NCBI GenBank assembly: GCA_030063045.1
Contig: JAQSEB010000099.1
Span: 124,001-188,000, forward strand
Length of the DNA: 64,000 nt
Source of the DNA: Pratylenchus scribneri
Lineage: Eukaryota; Nematoda; Chromadorea; Rhabditida; Pratylenchidae
Reading direction: 5' to 3'
The translations under genes and the position numbers were made by a program. Positions 11,797 through 21,500 of this stretch are shown here, in pieces. The notes below the pieces were generated by a model. The model did not search any database and was not told the origin of the DNA. It worked only from the letters and a program-made list of their open reading frames with translations. Each line of letters begins with the position of its first letter. Position 1 is the stretch's first letter.

Positions 11797-12767
11797 ATGT
11801 CCATCCTCCTTTGGAATAATCCATTTGAACACCATCATCGACATCATCAAATCCTCCCATTTAGCTTCCATCGTCGCCAACACTATTTGAGCCCACTGGA
11901 TTTGTTGGAGCATCAAATTGATCGCTCATTGGCCATGATGGACCATCTCTTTGACAATGACATGAACATCCAGGTGAATTTTGGGGATTTCAATTTTAGT
12001 TAAAAATTTGACAAAATTGCCGTATTTTTCATCTATTATTGGCACTCTCTAATAGAAAAACCCTTCAAATAAAAGACCACTTTAGAGATTCGAAGCCCTC
12101 TTCTAATAATAACTCCCAACGAAAAATTTATGTCAATAATAATTAATTTTAAATGAAATTAAGCCTAAATAAGAATTTTTGGTCTCAAAAAAATCTGAAA
12201 ATCCTTATAAAAGCCCCCTTCAGAGGTTCTCTGAAAAATAGTAGCCCAAGGGCCATTAATAGAGGAAATATGGTAAATTTTATTTGCATTAATTTACTTT
12301 TTAAATAAATTTGTTTGATTACAGCTCCGTGATCATGTTGGCAAATTGACTGTGAATGAGAAGGGCGAATTCAACTACAAAGTGGATGCCAGCGGTTTTC
12401 GCCCGGAGGAATTGAAAGTTGAACTTCAAGGGAATGAAATTATTGTGCATGGCGAACACAAGGAGCAAAATGAAGGTAAGAATTTTAGGCTTATTTTATG
12501 CGATATTAATGGTTAATTTCAGGTGAATCCGTCCATCGCCAATTCACTCGGCGTGTTCTCATTCCGGACCAAATCCAACGTGATTCCATCAAATGCGATT
12601 TGGACGAACAAGGCCGTCTTTGTGTGAGTGGGAAGAAGGAAATGCCCGAAGGACAAGGCCAAATCCGTTCCATTCCAATTGAAATTGCCAAGACCAAACC
12701 GGCATCGGTGGCCGCCGGCGAGAATGGACAAAAAGAAGGAGTCAAACAAAATGGCAGTATGAAATGA
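11797..12767 (+). CDS. Small heat-shock protein (alpha-crystallin family)
   Basis: Three exons, 11797-11973, 12325-12475 and 12523-12767, give 190 aa; phase holds at both introns. Residues 1-60 are a His/Phe-rich N-terminal arm. The alpha-crystallin domain (about 62-150) includes FNYKVDASGFRPEELKVEL, a HGEHKEQ stretch, HRQFTRRVLIP and LDEQGRLCVSGKK. A short disordered tail follows. Such proteins are ATP-independent holdases that bind unfolding clients as oligomers. The IxI motif is not conventional; IPIEIAK is the nearest candidate. Intron 1 (350 bp) contains a foldback repeat at 12019-12276. A TATA box and a possible heat-shock element lie upstream, and AATAAA at 12947-12952 may end the transcript. 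Which nematode sHSP subfamily it belongs to was not determined. Confidence 0.93.
12019..12276. repeat. Foldback repeat in sHSP intron 1
   Basis: GCCGTATTTTTCATCTATTA with ACTCTCTAATAG on the left and AATAGAGGAAATATGGTA on the right are imperfect inverted ends. It is related to the element at 11220-11328. Confidence 0.55.
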
Positions 12768-13676
12768 AAGATGATGGAATGGAATTGGAAATGAAGCAAA
12801 TAACGAATATTGGACTTGATAATCTTTAATAATGATCTGAATTCAATTAAATTTCCTTTCCCTTATATAATCACACAATGATTTCTTTTGATTAAATTTC
12901 CTTAATATAATTTCCAATTATTTGTAATTCAAATTTATTTCTGCTGAATAAATGCCTGACCAATAAATTGTTTTTTCTAACTGAAGAGTACGAAAGTTGT
13001 TTTTCTTAAAATCAAGATTTTCTCATCACATATCAAAAACATTATTTTCACCGAATAAACCCATAAATTAGAAGGAATAATCTTGTAATCCCTGAGAGTA
13101 TATTATAAAATATTCCAAGAATAAATAATTCTAACCCTATCCTCCTAAATGTAAAAATGGCCGTAACTTTTCTTTCCGAGGAGTTATGCGAAACTAATTG
13201 AAATTTTGAATTCGATTCTATAGTCGCCGATTGAGCTATCTGTGACAATTCAATTCGTTTTCGAATTTTGATCCCATCACTTTTTTGATTTTTATGAAGC
13301 CATAACTTTTTTTACCGTTGATCGAAAAAATATTTTAGCCATAGTTTTATTCAACTTTTAGTTAGAGCTCTTTCGAATGAGTTCTCAAATCTACCAGAGG
13401 TCGGTTCACTTTTCGGCCTTTTTTATGGGGCCAATAAACTCCAACTTTACCATATAAAATTTATCAATCAATATAATAGAAATCTAATAGAATATATATA
13501 TATATATATATATTTAAATAGAATTTAATTAGAATATATGATTTGGGATGCAATTAAATGATTAAATTACAAATTAAATTTATTTTTTTTATTGTTTTTG
13601 ATATTAGAGGAGATCTTATTAATTGTAAGACTAGCAAATAAGGTTCAAGTCAAGGCCTTTTAATAAAGGGAATTAA
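12768..13676. other. Intergenic region: foldback remnant and (TA)n
   Basis: It holds the sHSP 3' flank, a remnant (about 13150-13440) related to the 5058-5521 foldback family (GCCATAACTTTTTTTACC, TTTCGAATGAG), and a TA dinucleotide run at about 13495-13512. No gene is seen. Confidence 0.5.
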
Positions 13677-14066
13677 TTAATCTAATTTCTTTCGGCATTT
13701 TGGAGGTCCATCAAAATATTGAATTTTGTACAAATTGTGGGATTGGATTAAGATTAATGGAAATGAGAAAGCTAAATAAATTTTGTATCGAATTGAATAC
13801 AAATAAGATTGATTCGTATAAATCAACAATAATGGAATAATTGAGAGAGGGAATGCCGCTTCAAAACAGAAATAATAAAAGTAATTAAAATCCCATTTAT
13901 TGACCCAGTAGAGGAAAATAAAGGCTAATAAAAGAAAATAGGGAATAACTAATTTGGTTTCGGCAAAAAATTCCACCATAATCCAATGAATTGCAAAGCA
14001 AATGTCCATTACCAAACTTGTTTTGGCCCATATTAAGCCTCTTTTCCAGCGAATGAAGGCTTTCAT
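13677..14066 (-). CDS. Four-pass membrane protein exon (copy A, left arm)
   Basis: 129 codons with four long hydrophobic stretches (about residues 15-35, 40-58, 62-85 and 90-110), ending QSHNLYKIQYFDGPPK. The family is not recognised. A TTTTGTAG acceptor-like sequence just upstream, conserved as TTTTGCAG at the right-arm paralogue, suggests this is a 3' exon rather than a whole gene. It may follow the F-box-like exon at 14844-14536. The right-arm copy at 34352-34750 shares the motifs MDIxFAI and KIYLAFxFPLIL. Confidence 0.5.
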   Translation of the reverse strand: MKAFIRWKRGLIWAKTSLVMDICFAIHWIMVEFFAETKLVIPYFLLLAFIFLYWVNKWDFNYFYYFCFEAAFPLSIIPLLLIYTNQSYLYSIRYKIYLAFSFPLILIQSHNLYKIQYFDGPPKCRKKLD

Positions 14067-14535
14067 GCGACATTTTTTCTACAAAAATTTATAAGTTTAT
14101 TCAAATAAAATATTTAAAATTGTGGTAGTAAATTTGGATTGACGAATCTAATGCATTTTGTTGTTTATTCTCAATTTTGAATATGTTAACATTTTTACTG
14201 TATCTGTAGTACTTATTAGAGTTAGTTTCGATATTTGGCTAGAAAATGCCCGAATACCAATAGGGTCATAAAGTATAAATAGTGATAATTATCATCCAAA
14301 ATTATTCAATAGATTATTTTTGAAAATTTTTTCCTTTAGAAATTATGTGAATTTTAATAAATTTCATGATATTAACTTCAATAAATCCCTTTCATCTTAA
14401 GGAAAAAGAATTCAACAAATCAATCAGCTAAAAAATAAAAAAATCTCTGATCAATCCGAAATGGTTGTCTATATATCCCCGAAATGGGCGGTGATTATTC
14501 CATGAGAAATTTTTCATTGTTATTGTATTGAAAAT

Positions 14536-14844
14536 TTATAAATAGCTTGCTAGGATATTTTGGAAAGCAATTGGAATTGGAACCTGATCGTCCATTTTCA
14601 ATGTTGGCAGTTTATTTTTATGCCTTTCAATGATTGCCCTGAATCGTTGATTGACCAATTCGCATTGATCAATTTTGGGTCGGGAAATGAATGCAAAAAT
14701 GTCGACCATATTTTCTGTTGGCAAATGAATTGGCCCCTCCGGCAATTTCTTCTTTTTGTTGTTGTTCGATGCGAATTTTGCCAATAATTTTGCCAAAATG
14801 AATTTGGCCAACTCCCAGAGAAGAGAAAGAAGAAGTAAAAACAT
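14536..14844 (-). CDS. F-box-like protein with N-terminal anchor (left arm)
   Basis: 102 codons. Residues 1-22 are a hydrophobic signal/anchor (MFLLLLSLLWELAKFILAK), then a basic linker (NNNKKKK). About 35-85 carries LPTENMVDIFAFI, IDQCELVNQRFRAIIERH and LPTL, which has the spacing of an F-box (LPxExxxxIFxFI...LxxVNxRFxxII). An F-box next to a membrane anchor would be unusual. It could be the first exon of a gene continuing into 14066-13677. The assignment is by motif only. The right-arm counterpart is frameshifted. Confidence 0.45.
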   Translation of the reverse strand: MFLLLLSLLWELAKFILAKLLAKFASNNNKKKKLPEGPIHLPTENMVDIFAFISRPKIDQCELVNQRFRAIIERHKNKLPTLKMDDQVPIPIAFQNILASYL

Positions 14845-14866
14845 TAGGCCAAGAGAAAGGAGACAA

Positions 14867-15900
14867 CCAAGTTGCAGGATGATTGAATAGCTTATCTCAT
14901 TTATGGCATCTTAAAATTTCAATGAAAATGAAAAATTTTAATGAGGAATTTAGTTTAAGGAATATTTCAATCAAAATTAGATAAAAATTGTTAATTATTT
15001 GATTGGGATTTTATTTTTTAAGAGGATCAAGTCCAAAAGAGTGATATTGTGTGAATTATATTTTTTTATTATAATTCTAATCACATCACAATCACAATTA
15101 TCAAATATATTCTTATGAGTCATAAATCAAATTGAACATTTTGTGAGCAAAATTACATTCCAATTTATCCATTTGGCCAAAAAAAGTCCTAATTAAAAAG
15201 AGTAAATAATTGAATTTGTGTTAAAAGGTGAATTGATGCCGGAGGGCATACCGTGTTGCAAAATGGGGAAATTTGGGAAGGGCCAGAACTCTAATGGTAG
15301 ACGCGAAATGATACCAAATTCAACTCTTCAATTTCCAAATATTCAATTTATTTATTATCCAGTGTGTAAATGGCAATTAAAAAAATGTTGTTGGGATTTT
15401 TGCTGTGGGAAATGGGAATCAGCTAGAAAAAATAGGATTGAAGGATTATCAGAAAATATAATCGAGAATATGGGAATGAATTCTCGGATAAGATCGAAAT
15501 GGAAAAGGTCTCCATTCTCCAACAGCAAAAGAAAGGGAAAGAATCGTTGCATTGTTGGCCAAATTTGAACGTGGGAAAGTGGGGGAATTTAATAGGGAAA
15601 AAAAGTGTGGAAAATATAAAATATTCGCATCGAAAATTAATTGTAAAATACTTAAATAAATCATTGTCCGAGATTAGAAAAGAATTCATAAATTGGGCAC
15701 CATTTCGAATTAAATCAATAAATATTAAATAATTATTTGCCTTCTTCTAACAGGTTTAAGAAAAATTTATTTTAATTCAGCAACATTGCGGATATTTGAG
15801 CTTTAAAATCTTTTAATATAATTTATTAAAAATAATAGTTAAAAAAGAATATGAAAGACAATTTAATTGAGAAAATAATTGCAATTTGTTTTCGTTTCCT
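14867..15900. other. Left-arm region without a clear gene
   Basis: AT-rich, with weak overlapping reading frames on both strands at about 15218-15732. The - strand frame has an LSEN/ILSENSFPYS flavour reminiscent of the neighbouring F-box-like exons, so decayed paralogue sequence is possible. Nothing firm. Confidence 0.35.
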
Positions 15901-16143
15901 TCAAATTCCGTTGAAATTTAAAGTGGAATTTGTTGGCCGAATTCGCAAATCATACAGAATTGCCACAGTCAAACTGCCATAAATGAGAAAATATGGAGCA
16001 CCAAAGGACATGGCCAAAAATGGAGCTGGAAGGGTTGGCATAATTCGGCGCATTTGAAAGAGGACAATGAGGCAAAAAAGGAGGGCAACCAAATCAAAAA
16101 GTAGGCAAAATAAAGAGCAGAAAATTAAACGGGGAATTTGCTG
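15901..16143 (-). CDS. Membrane-protein 3' exon (paralogue A')
   Basis: This open exon starts after an ATTCAG acceptor and ends with a TGA. It encodes about 80 residues with three hydrophobic segments (LIFCSLFCLLFDLVALLFCL; MPTLPAPFLAMSF; YGSLTVAILYDL). Position and character suggest an older copy of the membrane-protein exon at 13677-14066. The 5' exon may be 16633-16202. Confidence 0.35.
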   Translation of the reverse strand, partial: QQIPRLIFCSLFCLLFDLVALLFCLIVLFQMRRIMPTLPAPFLAMSFGAPYFLIYGSLTVAILYDLRIRPTNSTLNFNGI

Positions 16144-16201
16144 AATTTTAAATAATTTTTATTGGTCAATTGTTTAATGAATAATGCATTAAATAAAGGG
16201 A

Positions 16202-16633
16202 TTAAATGGGAAAAAATCGGAAAGATATTTTTTGTGTCAAAACCCAAAACAATGGATACTTTGTATTATAATTACCGTAAATCATTAAAAGACCCTCCCC
16301 TCTTTTAAGATCTCGTTTTAGATGGTCTTTAAAATTAGTATCTTTGGGGCTACTAATGAAGAATTTATGGTATTTAAATTTTCTTGCCTGTGGGCTTTGT
16401 TGCTTCTTTTCAAATATTGCCAATTTTTGACATCCATTTTCATTGCATTTTCCTTCCATTAATTTTCCTTTTGCAAATTTTTCAGAAGATGGAATAAATG
16501 AGAACATTTCAATCTGATTTTTGGATAGATATTTCTCCATATTTGGATTTGTTTTTGAGGAAAATAATCGGCAAAAAATTCGACGTAAATTAAAGCAGAA
16601 TTCAAAGAATAAAAATATAAAAAGGAGAAGCAT
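16202..16633 (-). CDS. Anchor-plus-F-box-like reading frame (paralogue B')
   Basis: It starts MLLLFIFLFFEFCFNLRRIF, a signal/anchor followed by a basic stretch. Then LSKNQIEMFSFIPSSEKF lies where the F-box-like motif (LPTENMVDIFAFI) lies in 14844-14536. The later part is Lys-rich and unrecognised. The right arm keeps only the first 50 codons or so (33187-33339), so one copy is truncated. Probably a diverged paralogue; splice structure is not resolved. Confidence 0.35.
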   Translation of the reverse strand: MLLLFIFLFFEFCFNLRRIFCRLFSSKTNPNMEKYLSKNQIEMFSFIPSSEKFAKGKLMEGKCNENGCQKLAIFEKKQQSPQARKFKYHKFFISSPKDTNFKDHLKRDLKRGEGLLMIYGNYNTKYPLFWVLTQKISFRFFPI

Positions 16634-16682
16634 TTTTAGGGCAAGGAGATTTATGCAAATTTGATTAAAGTTTTTTTTTTGA

Positions 16683-16991
16683 ATGAGTCAAATGGAGGGG
16701 GAGGACCCAGCAGTACATTTTAGTTGGCTATCAATTATTTATCAGTGGTTTCCTATTCTCGACTATAATTTTCTTCCTCCCTGTCCACCTATAATCATTT
16801 TGTTTGGTAGTTCCGCCATAAAATGTAAATGGAATTCCCATTTTGCTGCCGATGATCCTCATCAAAAATATATTGCCAATTACTTTGAAGATAAATTGAC
16901 GAGAGAATGTTTTGATTATTTACAATTAAATTATAGACTCAAAATGAGATTATTATTTTATATTGTTCTGGGAAAAACAAATTTGTACTGA
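16683..16991 (+). CDS. Small conserved reading frame in both arms (uncertain)
   Basis: 102 codons, opposite in strand to its neighbours. The corresponding right-arm sequence (- strand of about 33170-32900) preserves short matches such as IIYQxFPILDYN and SSAIK but has stops. So this may be a real small gene with a decayed copy, or just conserved non-coding duplication. No family is recognised. Confidence 0.25.
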   Translation: MSQMEGEDPAVHFSWLSIIYQWFPILDYNFLPPCPPIIILFGSSAIKCKWNSHFAADDPHQKYIANYFEDKLTRECFDYLQLNYRLKMRLLFYIVLGKTNLY

Positions 16992-17411
16992 AAAACAAAA
17001 TTCTCCAAATAAATATTTCAATTTCATGTGAATTCATATGTTTCTCATCAGCAAATCAGCGGAAAAGAAGAGAAACTGTGACATTTCCCTTTGTTAAAAT
17101 TGGAAGGAACACAAATGTGACATTCTTTTAGGCAATAAATGAGAAGAAGAGAGAATACAGTATTTCAGTGTTTGGGAGCACAAATTTTCTTTGATCTTCA
17201 TCTTTGTGATGTTTTTGACAATAATTATAAATTATTTGTTTCTTTTGTGGTTTAATTTGCTGTACAAATTAAACAATCTTGAATGTATTATGACAAATAA
17301 TTTGATCTGATTAGTTTTTTTTTAAAATTGTTACTAAAATCCTCGCCAGGATGGATAAAAATATAAAAGTTGATGGCTATATTGGATTTGGATTAAATCC
17401 ATAAAAATAAT

Positions 17412-17615
17412 TAAATCTACCTGTTTTGCACTAAATAATTCCGCCTGTTTTGCACTAAATAATTCCGCCTATTTTGCACTAAATAATTCCGCCTATTTTG
17501 CACTAAATAATTCCGCCTGTTTTGCACTAAATAATTCCGCCTGTTTTGCATTAAATAATTCCGCCTATTTTGCCCCAATTTAATTCCGCATATTTTTGCA
17601 CCAAAATAATTACCC
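17412..17615 (-). repeat. Short inverted-orientation array of the 24-bp repeat
   Basis: About eight units of AATAATTCCGCCTGTTTTGC, the reverse complement of the unit that fills 23951-28660. The last units are decayed. Confidence 0.85.
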
Positions 17616-18558
17616 CCTTTTTGATTAAAATTCAAATAATAGAGATTTATGGCCCCATAATTTGATCTAAAATGATGAGAATTTTTTGAACAGAAACCTC
17701 GGAAACCCATATCATTTATTCAATTTGTTATTATTTTTCAGTAAAGTGTTCAATATAAAATGATCCAATAAAAATTTTATTCTGCAGTGCATATTTAAAA
17801 TATTTTAATCAATTTAATTTTATTTTTTCCTTTTCCCATTAGCTTCCTGTTGGCTTCTCAGATTTCATGGATTTTTTGTTTTCATTGCTGTTAGCCAACT
17901 ATCAACCACTTTCTTGACTCAAAATCAAATGGATCCCTTCATTTTCCCTTTTTCTCACATTCTTTCCAAAAATTCCGCATCTTTCCAATTCAATCACAGC
18001 TGCCAGCAGCCAATTCCGCCCACACCCCTTGCAATCCATTTGGCCATTTGAACATTTGTCGCGACAAATAGCCAAAAGGAAGCAAGCCCATGGACCAGAT
18101 TCAAGGATAAAAAGAAAATAGATAGAGGAATTTGTTGGGATTTGATTTGAAGGATGCAACGTAAATATATGTGCTTCATCTCTTGGAGGAAAAGAGAGGG
18201 GGGTTAAACAATTGTGCACAGCTCAATTCAATATTATTGCCATCCATATTTCCTTCCATTTCCATACCAATTCAAAGTTATATGGAGAAATTCCTCTCAA
18301 ATCGATCAGAAATAGAATTGGCCAAACAAATTCACCATCAAATTTTGCCAATTTTGTTCCATTCCAATGCACATTTGATTAGCGTAGTCCAAATTCCGTT
18401 TTTATACCTTATCAGTTTAAACTTTAAACCCCGGTTTTCGATTTTGAAAAAATTTCACTTTTTGGTTTCATTTTCTCCCAATTTCGGTTTTATATTGCAT
18501 CGATTTTCTTAAGCCTTACAAATTTTCAACTACTCAAATTTTGACCATCCAAAATTTT
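17616..18558. other. 5' flank of the kinase gene
   Basis: It should hold the promoter of the + strand kinase gene. No TATA box was recognised. Overlapping weak reading frames at 17902-18512 on both strands have no family resemblance and are judged chance. Confidence 0.4.
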
Positions 18559-18560
18559 AG
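18553..18560 (+). promoter_or_regulatory. Candidate SL trans-splice acceptor
   Basis: AATTTTAG ends 13 nt before the ATG of the kinase gene, the usual position of a nematode spliced-leader acceptor. An in-frame TAA lies between it and the ATG (three codons upstream), so the ATG at 18574 should be the true start. Confidence 0.5.
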
Positions 18561-18573
18561 CCAATAATTAAAA

Positions 18574-21500
18574 ATGTCCCAATCGCCTGGTGGCCGTCAT
18601 TCTCCCTGTTTTGGGGTCATTGAACGGTCCACTGGCCGTCGCTTTTTGGCCCAACGAAAACCATTGGACGATGAGCTGGAAAGGGACATTCAAATGCATA
18701 ATGTGCTGAGGGCATCGCCCGATTTGGCACAACTTCACCAAGTCATTGAGGACAATGGCGAGGCCATTCTCGTCTATGAAAAGTCAGTTTGGGAGTTTAA
18801 ATTTTTATTTTGTACCCCATAACTTTTTTTCATCAATTCCCAAAATCATTATATGAATAGATTTCCAATTTTACTAAAGAATATTTGCATAAAGATAGAC
18901 AAAATTGTAGAAGCTCTATTAATTTGGAAAATTGACTTCAAATTTAAAATGTTATTTGGAATAAAAATTATCATTGAAGATGCTTTTGGGGTTTGGGGCG
19001 ATATTAAAATAACAAAAATTTAATTTTTAACCAAATCCAATTTGTTTTTTTTTATCTATTTTGAAGAAATCAATCTAAAAATATATTAAAATTTAATTTT
19101 ATCCATTTATGCCATCTTAAATGAATTTTTACTTTAAAAGATGGATACATTTAAAAATGAATGTTTTCTTTGATAAAGGGTAAATGACCTAGAAGACACA
19201 TCTGCAAATAATTTGATTCTCCCAATATTTCCTGCTGTTAAAATAAACCAAATTCAGAATACAGTAAAAAATGTATCAAATACCAGATTTATTTTCGCCT
19301 TACATGAATTCATTACAAAATATTTCCAGCTAAAAATGTTCAAATCCCATCTTTTACGCTTCCGCATTTCTTTCATTCACTTTTGCAATATTTTGCGCAC
19401 AAAAATATCGAATGGGGAAAGCAAACATAGAAAACATCAATCCCAAGTCTTAGCCTCATTTCCTTCGTTTTACCCACTCAAATCCACCCAAAGAGCAATA
19501 TTGAGAATATTGACTTTACGCAACATTGAAAAAACAAATCGAATAGTACGAAATTGAATGGGCCCAGAACAGTCGATTTTGTTTTTAAAAACCGTAAAAT
19601 CATCTGAGCAACCAATTTTACGCTCATTGAGTCCAATCCGTGTGTTAGTCTTGAATTCTGCTTCATTTTGGCCCAATCCTTTAATTTTTAGTGCGGATCG
19701 TTCCTTTCTCGATTCTCTGTTGCCGCCTCCATCCGCTCGACGTTCCCTTTCCCGATCGCCTTCAGCAGTGGCAGCAACAGGATGTGCCAATGCCGAAAGT
19801 CCACGACCAATCACCCGAGAGGAACAAGTCCAAGTGAATTTGCCCATTTTTATTTGGGAATATTTTTTCTTTAAAAGGTTTTTGTGAAACAATTGCTTAC
19901 CGCCCTTCAATATATGCATCGACGGGGCATTGCACATTTGGATTTGAGGCCGGAGGTCATTTTACTGCAGGATGACCATCTTCGATTGGCAGATTTTGGG
20001 CAAAGCAGGTTGGCCAAACGAGTACTTACTTATCAGTTCTGCTGGTGTGGATTTTTTACCACCAAAATTAATCTATATTGACCCCAAAATTTGTCATAAA
20101 ATTCTAATTCTAAAATTGTTTTTTCATCATTTTACAATCAAATATGAATATAGTAATAAAATAAGAATCCAAACTTATTTGCAATTAAAATTAACCAATA
20201 AGTATCAAAAAATAATGGAATTTAAATTCTATTTTCTCAAAAATAGACGACTAATAAATGGGAAAGTGATGGGCGGCACAATCAAATCCAATCCGGAATT
20301 TGTTTCGCCCGAGGTGATTGCCGGTGGCACGGTCACATTGGCAGCGGATATGTGGAGTGTTGGAGCATTAACACGTATAAATTTGTGGATTCGAACACAA
20401 AAAATGAGAATTAAATTGTGAAGATGTCCTTTTGGTTGGCCAATCCCCATTTTTGGGTGACAATGACGAAGAAACACTACAAAATGTGCTCAAAGGGGAA
20501 TTCAAATTGGAAGGTCCAAATTCGGGCCAAATCTCGGACCAGGCAAAGGATTTTGTGCGACGTTTGTTGATTAGTGAGCCATTGTGAGTGTTCATTTTTC
20601 CTTTACATTTTAAATCATTTCTAATTTGGGAAATGATTTAATTTACGAAAAAAATACATTGAAATTAATGAAAAGAATATTGAAAATGCCGAATAGAATG
20701 AAATATAACGCTTCAGAAATTTATTAAAGATTTATATATCTCTTATATCTCAATCGATCGATTTTCTAGAGGCATCTTTTAATAATGATTTTCCATAGGT
20801 TTAATCAATGCTAACATAGTTAGTTTTGAACCAATAACCAAATATCAATTTAAATCGTTTAATATCCTTTAATTTTCATTAAACAAAAAAATTTTATAAA
20901 ATTTGATGCGTCTTGATGAGCTCTCTATCCAATGGTATAAATCTTTAAACCATTATTTTTGACTAACTAAATCCAACGGTTTTATTTTGTTTATATAGAG
21001 GAAAGGGAAAATCTTAAAATAATATAATTATTTTGGCTTTAATACTCTTTTTTTCGGCAATTTCATTTTTTTGGCAAATTAAATACTATAATATAATTTC
21101 ACTTTTTAAGTCATCGCCTGAATGCGGAACAAGCATTAGGCCATGATTGGCTATCGGATCCGTCCCTTGGGGAAGCAAAATTGTCCACCGATTGTTTGCG
21201 TGAATTCAAATACAATCATAAATGGTTGGAAAGACGTGTTTTCGTCCAACAGACTCCATCGGATCAATTGACCCAATTAGTGGAGACACCTAGGGCAAAT
21301 TTATGCACGGCAAGCAGCCAAGAAGGTCAGACGAAGGCAGACGCCAGACCGGCCAGAGCCGAGCCCTTTGCCGTTTATGATTATTTACGGATCAAAGAGG
21401 AAAGTCGACCCGAGGGTGCCAGACGCGATTTTCCACAGGCAATGCGCGATTCTGTGGGCCGAAATTTATCGGCGCCCCCGGAACGAGTACCACCACAAGT

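Larger units (their letters stand above)
13677..17140. repeat. Left arm of a diverged inverted duplication
   Basis: Read on the - strand from 17140 to 13677, this arm matches the + strand at about 32745-34750 in the same order: a non-coding/ORF block (17140-16640 versus 32745-33190), the F-box-like exon (14866-14536 versus 33543-33898), then the membrane-protein exon (14066-13677 versus 34352-34750). Shared landmarks include AATTATAGTCGAGAAT (about 16767 and 33091) and TTGATGAGGA. The left arm also holds an extra gene unit at 15901-16633. Similarity is clear but far from identity. The arms bracket the UNC-89 kinase gene. Confidence 0.75.
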
